NCBI GenBank assembly: GCA_020881915.1
Contig: JAJFPB010000010.1
Location: 1,860,001 to 1,924,000, forward strand
From: Paramyrothecium sp. XJ0827
Lineage: Eukaryota; Ascomycota; Sordariomycetes; Hypocreales; Stachybotryaceae
Length of the DNA: 64,000 nucleotides
Reading direction: 5' to 3'
In this document: in pieces, positions 13,301 to 24,561 of the stretch
How positions within the stretch are numbered: position 1 is the stretch's first letter
Layout: each line of letters starts with the position of its first letter
Made by a program: the position numbers and the translations under genes
The notes under the pieces: generated by a model
What the model was told of the DNA's origin: nothing
The model's input: the letters and a program-made list of their open reading frames with translations, nothing else
Database searches by the model: none

Positions 13301-14643
13301 GCCGCTCGTGCGTGCATTAGTAACATCGCCAACTCGGTCATTCAGAGACGAGCGATAGAAGGTGGATAATAGTGTCGGGAGCCCAATGATTCGAAACCAG
13401 GACTCGTCGCTCGGAAAGTCGGCGGCATGGTATGGCTTTCCTTCTTTCTTTCTTTCCTTGTCCCGCCTTCCTTAGCACCTTTTTATGGAAATGTCTCACC
13501 TGTCCGCCGAGTCAGCCAATGTGTCTTGATTCCTATTCATGGTTCGTATCTTGCGGATTGCCTGCAGTTTATGGATGATCCAAAAGCTGTGCGACAAAGA
13601 AAAGGCCCGGCGTAGACTTCGGCCCGGTCGACCCATTGCCTTTTTATCGCAAGTTTTTCTGTGATCCTGACCAAGAAGTCTCGGATGTCTGACTCTCAGA
13701 CAAATCCGACTACCTAACATCGAGTGGGTCTCCCGTTCGGGTCTCGTTTGACAGCGGATAATGTCAGGTGTGGTTGCGTTCCTAGGGTAACGTCCGGAGA
13801 GACGGGGGGAAAAAAAGGTTGCTGTCCTGGACGATGGAAAGCGCTTGTATACGTGGTTGTGGAGCAGTTGAAGGATAGGTTCGGGGTGGGTAGATGAGCT
13901 CTGTGTCCACTTGCTGCGTATCGTGGAATGACATGGTCAAATAAATGCTGGGACCTGGGAAGGGACTTGCAGCATTGCCTAGGTACTGATTTGCCAAGCA
14001 ATCAGCCGTCGGGTGTAGATTCGGCAAAAACCCAATGACACTTGATGCTGCAACCTTTTGAGTGTCTTCAATAATCATTTGATCCCTTCGGTGTAATGTA
14101 GGCGGGGAAGTGTCCTGGGGACGATATGGATAGCTCCACATCTTAGCTCCGTCTACTAACCCATAACTCCGCGATGTTGTAGTTGGTAATCATCGCGAGC
14201 CGGCCAGGCAATAAGCTGACGAAACTCGTTCATCGAGAGCCTGGTGACCCACAGCATCCGACTGGGCATGCAGAGAACGCGGACGATCGCGTCGTTCCTT
14301 CAGCCCGAGGTGGTGGTTGTTGGTTGCGATCGGTATAGGTTAGGGCGATGTGCGCTCAAAACCGTGACGGAACGACAGGCAATCAACAACATGGGAGTTG
14401 AACGAAGTGCATGGTGGGGTAAGGCAAGGTAGGTAGCTCGGATGCAATGAGAAACCCCTCCATTCACCCCATCCCTGTTGCTCTCGTCCAGATCGGCCTG
14501 TCTTCACCGAGTGAGTCTTCGTCAAAGCATTGCTTACGAACCGGCACAGAGCTACCTGCGCATATATAATTGACATTTTTACCTTCCTTCTCCCCAAGCA
14601 CCAGCATCTCGTGTACTCACATCCACACTGAACCACCGCCACA
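10360..14643. other. Long intergenic stretch with biased leader of casein kinase
   Basis: The first 1.1 kb next to the kinase start is strongly purine-rich on the + strand in patches, so the kinase transcript would have a pyrimidine-rich 5' leader. A degenerate CTGG/GGGCT run lies near 11353-11407. Short GGTACC/AAGGTA motifs occur at about 11500-11530 and 11757-11810. The remaining frames are short and overlapping; none is supported as a gene. Confidence 0.45.
14563..14569 (+). promoter_or_regulatory. TATA box of the aldo-keto reductase gene
   Basis: TATATAA, about 75 bp upstream of the ATG at 14644, in an otherwise mixed region. Position and sequence fit a core promoter; no transcript data. 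Confidence 0.5.
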
Positions 14644-15803
14644 ATGTCGAAGCCTGAAGATATCCCACCTATGACGTACCGCTTCCTGGGCCGCTCCGGT
14701 CTCCAGGTCTCGGCTGTCTCCCTCGGCGGATGGCTCACGTACGGTGGCCATGTTGACAGAGGTGAGTTTCGTGTCGAGTGAAGTGACCATTGCCACAACG
14801 GTATGCTTACCCTGGCTTCTAGAGGGCACCTTTGCTTGCATGAAGGCCGCCTATGACTGTGGCGTCAACTTCTTCGACTGCGCAGAGGGTTATGCGGGTG
14901 GAGAGTCCGAGATTGTCATGGGCGAGGCCATTGAGAAGTATGGCTGGAAGCGCAACGACTTGGTAATCTCGACCAAGGTGAGTGAGCCCCCTACCGCTCG
15001 AGCGAAGTGGGCGAACGACTGACCATTTGGCATAGATCTACTGGGGTGGTGCCAACGGCGACAACATTGTGAACAACAAGGGTCTGTCCCGCAAGCACAT
15101 TGTTGAGGGCATGAACGCTTCGCTCAAGCGCATGAACTTGGAATATGTCGATCTCATCTATGCCCACCGACCTGATCGTCTGACCCCCATGGAGGAGACT
15201 GTTCGTGCTTTCAACCACCTAATCGACACTGGCAAGGCTTTCTACTGGGGTACCTCTGAGTGGAGTGCCGATGAAATCTCTCAGGCCTGGAGGTATGCCG
15301 ACAAGTATGGCCTTATTGGCCCTCTCATGGAGCAGCCCCAGTACAACATGCTTGAGAGGCAAAAGGTCGAGGGCGATTACGCACACCTTTACCGCGAGGT
15401 CGGCCTTGGCCTGACCATCTGGTCGCCCCTGAAGGGAGGCATCCTGTCGGGGAAGTACAAGAACGGCATCCCTGACGACTCGCGCTTTGCCCAAACCTCG
15501 GTCGATTTCATCAAGGGCTACTGGGAGAGGACTGGCAAGGAACAGTGGGAGGGAGTCGTTCAGCAGGCGAACAAGCTCGAGCCCATCGCCGAGAAGCTCG
15601 GCGTTAAGATGAGCGTTCTCGCTCTTGCTTGGGTTCTCAAGAACCCCAACGTCAGCTCCGCCATCACCGGCGCCAGCAGCCCCGAGCAGGTGTATGAGAA
15701 CTGCAGGGCGGTTGGAGTGGTGGATAAGCTGACGCCCGAGATCATGAAGGAGATTGACGACATCTTCAACAACAAGCCTCCGGCTTACGTTGAACGATTC
15801 TAG
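14644..15803 (+). CDS. Aldo-keto reductase, voltage-gated K+ channel beta-subunit type (AKR6-like)
   Basis: Three exons (14644-14761, 14823-14977, 15036-15803) give 346 aa. It is a full-length TIM-barrel oxidoreductase. The start YRFLGRSGLQVSAVSLGGW is the usual first strand. The catalytic set is visible: Asp58 and Tyr63 (FFDCAEGYAGGESE), Lys91 at the end of exon 2 (LVISTK) and His135 (IYAHRPD). Conserved late motifs are QYNMLER, WSPLKGGILSGKY and SSAITGASSPEQ (NADPH binding). The overall pattern is close to Kv-beta and the yeast YPL088W-like AKRs. A physiological substrate cannot be read from the sequence; there is no signal peptide, so it is probably cytosolic. Introns are 61 and 58 nt. It converges with the SCP2 gene. 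Confidence 0.92.
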
Positions 15804-16370
15804 AGTTCTCCCACGTTGAAGCCTGCTGGACCAATCAGGCGCAAGCGGTCTTTTATTATTCACGATAGATATAAATTGTCAAATTGCACCGGTTCTCGGT
15901 CTGCTTACTGTCGCTTCACATCGTGATTCGAGGAAACTTGCGAAACGGCCACAGGGAAGTGTATTCAACGGCTACGTGTAACACACATGCGCAGCATTGA
16001 GCTGGTTTGACTAGCACCCTCACCACTCATTTATTCTAAGTAGCCATGCTCTTCGGAGCATACACACTCGAGGGTGCTGAAATGACTGTATGTTAGGGAT
16101 GATGATGCAACTACTGGCTCAGACCAACGGTTGTGTGATTGCGCACGAGTCATGTCGCTAGGAAACCAGAGAGGTTCACGTGTGACTTGTGGGAGGAAAA
16201 CGGGTTTCGCGAAAAGAGTGACCGTCGCCCTTGAAGCGCCCATGTGCTGATATTGCCAAAGTGACTGGTATGTGGTATTTGATTGTCGCTGCCGTCAGAT
16301 GTGGCCAATGCGACACAACAAGCAATTGACAAGATATTGTACATCGCCTTCCTGCAAAACACCTCCGGAT
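15804..16370. other. Convergent 3' flank, AKR / SCP2
   Basis: About 570 bp between two convergent stops; no gene seen beyond read-through frames. Confidence 0.5.
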
Positions 16371-16912
16371 TTACAACTTGGCCTTGGTCTGGGCCTTCTT
16401 CAGGATGGGGTCCAGCTTGGTGGCCTTCATAACATCGCCCTTGACCTTGAGCTTGCCACCCATGAACAGGCGCTGGGCGTTGGCCTTGCCGGCGACGAGC
16501 TTGCCGAAGTCCTCGTCTGACAGCTGCAGCGTGACTGTGGAGGTGAAGCGTCAGTACGAGCACAAGGAAAAGTACGCCCAACGTGTGAAGCAAAAGAGGG
16601 CCAAGGTGTCCATACCGCTGGGGTTGGTGCCGGTGCCGGTGCCGACCTTGCCAGTCTCCTTCAGGTCAATGTGCCAGCTCTCTTGCTCGCCGCTCTTGTT
16701 CTTGAGGGTGAAGGCGTAGACGCCGTTGCCCTGCTTGATGGCGTTCTTGCGCTCAGCATCGCTCGAGCCGAGAGCCGCGTTAATGGCGTCAAAGGCCTCC
16801 GAGGAAGGGAACTTGTCTGCGATCGCGCCAGAATCTGTCAGTGTCTTGCTTTGCCCAGGAAGCTGCCTGGCGGCTGGGTAGTCGCCATTCACGTACCGTT
16901 CTTGAGAGACAT
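16371..16912 (-). CDS. SCP2 sterol/lipid-transfer domain protein with peroxisomal signal
   Basis: Three exons (16897-16912, 16616-16816, 16371-16534) encode 126 aa that are almost entirely one SCP2 domain. The first coding exon is only 16 nt (MSLKN plus one base). Family-like segments are DKFPSSEAFDAINAAL, VYAFTLKNKSG, ESWHIDLKE and the C-terminal KANAQRLFMGGKLKVKGD. The last three residues are AKL, a recognised variant of the type-1 peroxisomal targeting signal, so import into the peroxisome matrix is inferred. Such stand-alone SCP2 proteins bind acyl-CoA or sterols and are linked to beta-oxidation. Introns have GTACGT and GTATGG donors. The GTGTGTGG-type intron text between exons 2 and 3 is open in one frame and could be mistaken for coding. 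Confidence 0.92.
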
Positions 16913-17638
16913 TGTGTGCTGCGTTTGGGGTCAATTGAGTGTGTGCAAAGGAGGAATGATACTGGGAAGTTTGGGGGACGGGGTAAGACGAATGGCGGCT
17001 TGCGGATGGCTTAAGAGCGCTGTCACAAGGAGACTGACATGGGGTGTTGCATGTGATGCGAGCCTCGGCCAGCGATCCTTACATCATCAGCCACTTCCCC
17101 ACACATTTCACGTCCCCAAGTTGACCTCGGGAATCTTGTACCTGTGGCTTGGGCGCTAATACCCCAGGCTGGAAGGGAAAACTCCACAAGGACAAAGCCC
17201 ATTGTGCTCAATTACCATAGAGTCGGGAAAAGGGCGATCAACTAACTACCTTAGTGAGTGCAATTCATGAAGAGGAATGTATCCTAGTTTAGTCACAACA
17301 CCATTCATGGCCTGCTCTTCAGAAGCACCCGTTTAGCAGAACTTGATCCACGACCAGACATGCAACCTTGACGCTTTTATTTATCTCCGAGTTGATATTG
17401 TGACATCTATGGCAAACATGAGGAAGATGGATTTCTAAATACTGTACAGTAGCTGATCAGACACTCTCCACTGGAACGCCATGAAATGCTGTTGCTCGTG
17501 GTTTGCCTATACAGGGTTTTATTCTCATTTAAATAGGGAAGGTTGCGCATGCGTGTAGTTACCTCAACGAGGAGGCTTTCGGAGGGCCCAATGGCCAAGG
17601 GGCGCATCATCCTTCGCGCCCGAACAGCAACGAGTTGC
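16913..17638. other. Intergenic, upstream of SCP2 gene and downstream of LETM1 gene
   Basis: Promoter side of the SCP2 gene and 3' flank of the LETM1-type gene. No additional gene or clear element seen. Confidence 0.45.
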
Positions 17639-18744
17639 CTACAAGGCCCAGTCGGGAACGGCAAAGTTTCGATGCGACGGCCAATGTTCGGGCCTGCAGT
17701 CAGTATGTGTTAGTTGGGGTAACCTGACACTCGCGGCGCGTTAAGAGCACAGTCGACTTACCTGGTCATCAGCAGCACTGTCATCCTCCGGCGCTTCTCC
17801 TCCACGTCCTCTGCAGCGGTCAACCGCAGCCAATCCCCAAGCCAGCCCCTGAGCTCTGTATCGCTCTTGCCCAGGACATCAATGCCTCGCTCCGTGCAGG
17901 CGATACGGAGTTCTTCATGCTCCAGATCAATCAATCCGCCATCTTCGATCAGATTCTGGTCATCGCCTTCAAGGAAGGCCATCCGCAGTTTGCCCTTGAT
18001 TTGCCACATGCCCGGCGGTGTGAAACCCAGACGATCCCACATGGCACCCGAGAGGTGGAGGCTTCTGAGGACATGAGCCCTCGCAATGTTGGGGGTCATG
18101 CGAGGGCTGAGGACTCCGTGAGGAAAGCGCTCGTCCAGTTCGGCAAACGATGTCTTGCGCCTCTGCTCCGCCTTTTCCAAGGCCGAGTAAATTTGTTTGG
18201 GTATCCGACAGGTGTATGGGACTACTCCATCGGCATATACCACCACCAGGGCTGTAAACTCGCCAATAACCAACAGCATCAGCCCGAAAAAGGGTAGTCT
18301 CAGCATATCGTGCTTCACGCGCCAAAACAGCACCCAGTCCGCTCGGGAGAAGGTCTTCGGTACATAATGCGGTCGAAACACGGAAGGCCGGTCGTCGGCA
18401 GGCGTCTTTTGCAGCTTTTCGCGAAGCAGCTTGTTGTTAGTCCACACGCTCTTGAGGCCATCCTTGTAGAATCTCAGATATGCCTTGCCGAGCTGGAAAT
18501 AGTATTGGGGAGCAGAATCGCACGCTTCGCGAATGGGCACGGTCAGCGGGGGAGGTCGTGTCGAAGCAGGTGGGTTCGCTAGAGGGTTGGGCTTCGCCAA
18601 ATCACCCGCGTCGTGAACAGCTCTAGACTGGTGATTCATCTGGAGGAGACCTCGGCGCTCTAGTGGTGCACTGGAGAGCCGAGGGCCCAGCGTTCGGAGG
18701 CATCTGCTCGGCGCGCAGCATCGCCATGGAGCTCGACTACTCAT
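17639..18744 (-). CDS. LETM1-domain mitochondrial inner-membrane protein
   Basis: Two exons (17762-18744 and 17639-17693, intron 68 nt, phase 2) give 345 aa. The N-terminus is Arg/Ser/Pro-rich without acidic residues (MSSRAPWRCCAPSRCLRTLG), as in a mitochondrial presequence. One hydrophobic helix follows at about residues 150-170 (FFGLMLLVIGEFTALVVVY). The C-terminal half matches the LETM1 ribosome-binding-like domain: LSPRMTPNIARAHVLRSLHL, IKGKLRMAFLEGDDQNLIEDGG, a run ending CTERGIDVLGKSDTELRGWL. It is shorter than Mdm38/LETM1 proper and has no EF-hand. By family it should work in mitochondrial K+/H+ homeostasis or in membrane-protein insertion by mitoribosomes; which one is not decided. 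The 18-residue last exon ends PDWAL. Confidence 0.85.
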
Positions 18745-19486
18745 GGTCTCTGCTTGTATGTGAGGGTGTATGTGTTGGGGATTGGACCGTGTGGAGCGAA
18801 ACGAATGGGAATATTTAATTTGGCATGATGAGCATTACAATTCTCAAACGTTGCGTCATTGGTCAATCACTGGCTCAGCTAAAGGTACCTTAGCTCATCA
18901 TGTTTCAGGCCGGCCAGTACCTCCGTCGAATCAACTACGTACATTAGTTGTTCGACACAATAGCACAGCCCTATGCGCTTGCAGCGCGGGTCCTTGGCAA
19001 CCCAGTAAGAATATGCAACGGCGACTGGGCTTGAGAGGAATGGTTTTCTAAAATGTTACGATGATGCGGACGAGTTTGTGGGTTTCGTTGTCAGCATCAG
19101 GCACCTCACAGTGACTCCGTCCATAACCGAGCATCTGCTTTAATGCGGCATGCCCGGAGACCCTCGGCGCGCTTGAGCTTCAATTACATGAATTGTTTAA
19201 AAGGGACGTGTATATGAATACTCTTTGAAGAAGACATTGTTTCCCCTCATCATCCAGCTTCAGTTCGCCAAGCCAGAGTACATGCGGAGCTGACGAAACC
19301 TCCATCGTGGATCGTTCGGAGCGACAGGCTTAAAATTTGCCGAAAGTGGAAGAGCCCTGGACCCACCCATCAACAAACGAAAAGTTGCACGTCAACCACA
19401 TCGAGTTGAGATTTTGGAGGGACAGCCATACTGCAGGAACTTGCCACACCATTGCCGCCAGCACGCGCCAAGTATCCAATCACACG
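18745..19486. promoter_or_regulatory. Shared divergent promoter region, LETM1-type / fRMsr
   Basis: About 740 bp between divergent starts. It contains one AAAGGTACCTTAG copy of the dispersed GGTACC motif near 18884-18896. No TATA box is obvious. Confidence 0.45.
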
Positions 19487-20277
19487 ATGGTATGCGGCTC
19501 ACAAGTCTCGTCTTGAGGATTGACGCTCACACGGCTCCCGCAGGTTCACGCCGACGCATCCAACTTCGAGGATGGCATTTCTAAGCAAGATGCTTACGAA
19601 CAGGTGTTGATGCAGGCGGAAGGCCTCCTGATGGACCAGCGAAACTGGGTTTGTGGCCAAAGCCATGCATAAATATTCACACGCGCATTGTGCTAATTCG
19701 GTGTTTGTCTTATTTGCAGGTTTGGTGAGACACCAGGACGGAGCACGAGTCTGTAGCACTCCTTACTGACCAAATCTTCAGCAACTTGAGCAACGTCGCC
19801 TCGCTTTTGTGGCATGCTTACAAGTCTCTTCCCGCTCCTAGCAATGCAGTGAACTGGGCAGGTATGTATAATGACTTGTCTGATCCTGCATCGGAGATGG
19901 CCTAAATTAATCCATCAACAGGATTTTATGTGCTCGACAAGTCATCGGCAAAGCAGCAGCTCATCCTCGGACCTTTTCAAGGCAAGGTTGCCTGCCAATT
20001 GATCCCCTTTGGACGGGGTGTCTGTGGCACAGCTGCTGAGACCCAGATAACTCAGTTGGTGCACGATGTGGAAAAGTTCCCGGGCCACATCGCTTGCGAC
20101 GGAGACAGCAGGAGTGAAATTGTGGTTCCGATCGTGGTGCGAGAGGAGGGGTCTGAGACGTCAAAGGTCGTCGCCATCATTGACGTGGACTGCGCCGATT
20201 TGGACGGATTCGATGAGGTGGATAAGCAGTTCCTGGAGCAACTTGCCGAGCTGTTGTCGAGAAGCTGTGATTGGTGA
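19487..20277 (+). CDS. Free methionine-R-sulfoxide reductase (GAF-domain fRMsr)
   Basis: Reduces free L-methionine-R-sulfoxide in the cytosol. The product is 182 aa, a single GAF domain. Five coding exons are needed: 19487-19489 (ATG only), 19544-19648, 19720-19724 (5 nt), 19782-19861 and 19922-20277. Introns are 54, 71, 57 and 60 nt. The assembled start MVHADASNF and the middle NWVCNLSNVASLLWHAYKSL match the family. The three cysteines of the catalytic cycle are Cys89 (GKVACQ), Cys99 (FGRGVCGTAAET) and Cys123 (PGHIACDG), the same spacing as in the yeast enzyme (YKL069W). Downstream SEIVVPI and IIDVDC complete the pocket. The frame through exon 4 (C AAC TTG AGC) is reachable from exon 2 only if 5 nt are inserted, which fixes the microexon. 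Confidence 0.93.
19720..19724 (+). other. 5-nt microexon of the fRMsr gene
   Basis: GTTTG is flanked by a TTGCAG acceptor and a GTGAGA donor. Together with the first base of the next exon it encodes Val37-Cys38, restoring the family sequence NWVCNLSN. Skipping it shifts the frame. Inferred from sequence; no transcript seen. Confidence 0.8.
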
Positions 20278-21424
20278 ATATACGACTCGAATGACATGAC
20301 GTTCAGATGAAAATGAAGCCTTTCGTTGCCGTGATGTGTCTGTCCTCAGCTTCACTTTGAGAAATGACGGTGTTTCTGTTTCGGGCCCTGTTTCTGAAGA
20401 CGGGCCGCAACCTGTCAACAAGGGTCCAGCCGGTTGCTTGGGCTGGAACCTCTAGCCCTAGGTATCTAGGTACAGATCGAGAACCCACCGGGGGGCTACG
20501 CTCTGTGGTTATCGTAGCCTATTTCAGATCATCTGGAGATCGAAGAATCAAACGACTGGGCAGGTCAGCCTCGACTTGGCGACCAGGTCCGTGGCAGATT
20601 AGTGGGATTCCATTAGATTAGCGGCAACCGCAGCGCGTGGCAGGGCATGCGTAACCTGTGTGGCTGTGGGGAACTCGCGACGCCAGCGAGCGAAGCCGAA
20701 GCGAGCGAAACGCCTGCGAAAGCCGATCAAGATCGGGGTTGCTTCAAGTTTTGGGGAAATTGCGTACTGGAGTTGCCAGAGAAATGGAGCTTCTGGTTCG
20801 CCCCGCGAGTTGCCTCTGTCTTGCGATGGGAATCAAGCAACGGCTAGAGCTTCGGGGATGATGCTGGCTCTGACAAGTCAACAGCTGGAATTGGGATACC
20901 TTTTACCTTAAACAACCCTGCTGCACGGAGAATTGGATGAAGAACAGCGACCCATAGGCCTTGGGGCCTTGGAGATGCCCCGCCCAGGGCGTGGGAACCC
21001 CTGCAGCAGAGCCCCAGCCTCCCTGTTTACCTGCGCCCAACCACGCTATTTCCAGACTCAGAGACCCTCTCAGCTGCATCGAGTCGAGGTACATCAACGA
21101 TCGCCGCTCTCAATCCCGAGCCACTCGCCTTCCGTCAGCTTTTTGCAATCCCTTTCCCTTCATTTGCTTCTGCCACCCACGGCCTGCTTGCTCAGGCGTA
21201 TAACCCCAATCACTCCTTTCAATTCGTCCTCATTTGCTGCATTTCTTTTCTTGTTCTTCTTCTTCGACGAGACGGACATTGTTGTCGTCCAATCAGTCTT
21301 TCCAAAGCTCCGTTACTAAGGCGAGACCCGACCCCTCCTTCGCAACCACCTACCGACAAGTAAACAAACATATTAGCATCATCAGCAGCAACAAAGGCAG
21401 TGTACATCCTCTGCCGTAACCACC
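20278..21424. other. Intergenic, upstream of C2-domain gene
   Basis: About 1.15 kb. The last 300 bp before the C2-protein start are pyrimidine-rich on the + strand (for example runs of TTCTTCTTC near 21250-21270), as in many fungal 5' leaders. GGATACCTTTTACCTTA near 20896 is a relative of the dispersed GGTACC motif. No gene supported. Confidence 0.45.
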
Positions 21425-24142
21425 ATGGCGGCAAAGCAGAAGTCGCACGCCCATAGTGCGCCGCACACGGCTGGAATCTTTGCAGACCTGACAGTGGACG
21501 GTCCTATAATCGGAACGCTGGTTGCCATCGTCGACCGTGCTAAGAACTTGCCGAATCGAAAGACAATTGGGAAACAGGACCCATACTGCGCGGCAAGGCT
21601 CGGAAAGGAAGCAAAGAAGACCACTACGGATATTCGAGGCGGACAAACTCCCAAATGGTATGGCACGACCCATAGGAGGCGTAAAGCGCGAAGCCAATCA
21701 TGCTAACCTTGCGACAGGGACCAGGAGCTGCGCTTCACCGTCCACGACTCTGCTGACTACTACCAGCTCAAGCTCTCCGTTTTCACGGACGACAAGAAGA
21801 CGGATCTTATTGGAGAGACATGGATCGATCTAAAGGGCATCATAGTTCCCGGTGGTGGCCAGAACGACATGTGGCAGAACTTGTCGTGCAAAGGCAAGTA
21901 TGCTGGCGAGATCAGGCTCGAAATCACATACTACGACAATCGACCTAAGAATGAGCGGCCTGCTGTAAAGTCAAAGCAGCCAGCACCGGCTGAATCCGAT
22001 GCCGTGGCGCCCAAGCATCGAACCCCCGTGAAGAGGCGTCCGCTGCCATCAGACCCAGTCACAGGCGAAGCTCCGTTGGCCCCTTCTCCAGCTGCCGTGC
22101 CTAGTCCGGATCATTACCAGACACCACCACGAGCACATGCGAAGCAGCACTCGCATTCTGGCTTCATCTCCAGCCAATCACCACTTCAAGCCATGGAATA
22201 CAACACACCTTCTCCGGCCGGTCACCGCCAGAAGTTTGGTGATCATTACTCCCCTGTGTCTCAACCGGACCCCAGCCAGCCATATTCCACCCCGGGACGC
22301 ATGGAAGGGCCTCGCCAGATGCCTAGGTCCAGAGACCCTTACGAGACCCCCCCGAGGCATCATGAAGACCGAGAGTATACTTTGAGTAACCAAGGATCCC
22401 CGTACGATCAACCGGAGCCTCGTGGCCAGTATCCACCAGCGCCGGGCTCTCACTACCAGGCTCCTGCAGAATACCCACCTGTCGATGATGACAGGCCACC
22501 TCCACCGCCTGCTCACCGCTCGAGGCACAACAGTACTGGGCACGAGGCCATTCACAGGGGAGGCTACGATCCTATGGCGCCGAAGGCCACCCCCCCAATG
22601 CCCATGAGATACGACGTTCTCAAAAATGAAGCGCATCGCATGTCAATCCCGGCTTATTCTGGGCGACCATCCCTCCGTGGCTACGATTCTGCCCCTGTCC
22701 AGGTTCCTTCTCAAGGCATGGTCCCCTACGAACCCTCTCCACCAAGGCATCACTCGTATGACACTGCGTATGACCCCCATCATCGGTCAATGCAACCTAC
22801 TGTTGAAGATGTTCCCGACTCTCCGACTGCACACCCCATCAATGTGCCTAGACAGAGTGCGTACCGTCATCAGCAAGAGGAAGAGATGATTTACGGCAAA
22901 GTTCCCAGCCCCGCGCCTTTGAATCTCAGCCGCTCCCCGGGCACGGCTCAGTACGGGACGACCCCTCCGACAGAGGACCCGAATGCGTATCCTGGCCAGA
23001 TGCGGTACGCGCGTTCGGTATCACCATCTCCATCGTATGATGCCCGACGTTACTCGACTAGCCCTGGTCATGCGCCGTATGCATCACAACCAAGCCAAAG
23101 CCACAGCGCAGGTTATAGAGGTGAGGTCGAGCCGACACGCTCACCAAGTTATGCGCTGCCTGCCTTGCCGCCCTCTCTGATTCCAGGAGTCGATCCAAAT
23201 ATTTCACAGGAGGTCTCGGAGCGTATATACGAGGAGCGTCGCCACGAAAACAGATACGCCGACCAGTCAATGGAAGTGGCACAGCGGGGCCGCCATAGGA
23301 GCGAACCGCCACCACCGCAAGAGTACATGCCTCCTGCGTACTCAACCGGACAGGAACTCGTGAGAAGACCCCGTGGGACGTCGCCTAATCCCTATACCAA
23401 CCCTCAGCAAACAATCCGGCGCAAGTCGGTTAGCCCAGCTCCGCCACCTTCAGATCACCGAAGGCTGTCGGATATCCCATTCGGCCCTGATTCATATGAT
23501 GCTTTGAACCCTAGCATGCTTTCTTCACAGAGTGGGATTTCTGTGCCGGACCCGGACGCGAAGATCATTACTCATGATGGCCGTGAGATTGACCCTTCCG
23601 ATCATTTACCTATGGACACTTGGGCACCGGAGCCAGAACCGAAGCAGGGTCAAAAGCAGCCATCGCCGGATCCACGATCACGGGCTTCCTTATCAGGCGC
23701 CCAGCCGATGCCGTCCAGCGGTCGACGGCCATTGCGCATCGCAGCACGACCGCAAGGCACACCAACGCACTCACCGTCGTACGCGCACACGGATGATCCA
23801 CATACCCCTGGATCGCTGCCGAGTGCTGGCCGCAACCGTCTGCAAAAGAAGAGGATCTCGATGGCGCCTTCACCGAATGCTTCGAGTCCTCTGGCGCCCA
23901 TTTCTCCGGACAACTACCAAGAAAGGCAGAGCTCGTACACTCCCACTCGTGGCATGCAGCGGTCTGGAACTTGGGATTATCCGAGTGAAAACCATGCGCC
24001 ACACTACGGATCAGGACCTCCGGTGCCAGCCAAGGTGCCACTGGCGCTCATGAGTGGTGCAAACATTGATGATGCTCTGATGGAGGAGATGTCTCGGATT
24101 GACATTGGGACAGGGCGCTCCAGGCGCAGAGGAGGGTATTAG
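21425..24142 (+). CDS. C2-domain protein with long proline-rich tail (Inn1/Fic1-like)
   Basis: Two exons (21425-21657, 21718-24142; intron 60 nt, phase 2) give 885 aa. Residues about 15-130 form a C2 domain: GTLVAIVDRAKNLPNRKTIG, KQDPYCAARLGKEAKKT, then TPKWDQELRFTVHD spanning the junction and DLIGETWIDLKGI. The remaining 750 residues are disordered, rich in Pro, Ser, His and Tyr, with many PxxP-like stretches and YxTPPR/H-type pieces. An N-terminal C2 plus a PxxP tail is the architecture of budding-yeast Inn1 and fission-yeast Fic1, which link the cytokinetic ring to SH3 proteins and septum synthesis, so a role in septation is inferred. The acidic calcium ligands of a classical C2 are only partly present. 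The extended open frame begins at 21869 in exon 2; the true start is upstream. Confidence 0.85.
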
Positions 24143-24561
24143 TCGGGTTGCTGAAAACACAGCACCCTTTAAAATGTATTATATTTGTTCAAATAGGAGT
24201 TTCACAGCGGTACAAGGATATATGGGATATGATAGGATGGTTAAACATGATAGAAATACTACAACGAATGAATACCTTTGCTGAATACCTCATCATTTCG
24301 AGAAGATACTTAATAGACGAGTCGTGATTTTTCGTACCTGGAATGAGATGGCTGGAATTTCTTTGCCAGGGTACGTACCTTGGTTAGTTGGGGTGAGGCT
24401 AATCCACAAATGGCAAGGGCCCAGTTGTTTGGTACCCCGCGGCTCAATTCCGCTTGCCTGTAGCGGGTGGTTTATCGCAGATTGGAAAAAAAAAATATCT
24501 GAGTTATCTCGACTCCATCAATCCAACATCACCAACGTGTTGTAGAAGAACAACATCGACA
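24143..24561. other. Intergenic, upstream of utp15
   Basis: Short 3' flank of the C2 gene followed by the utp15 promoter. It holds GGTACGTACCTTGG near 24370 and a 10-base A-run near 24485. No gene. Confidence 0.45.
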
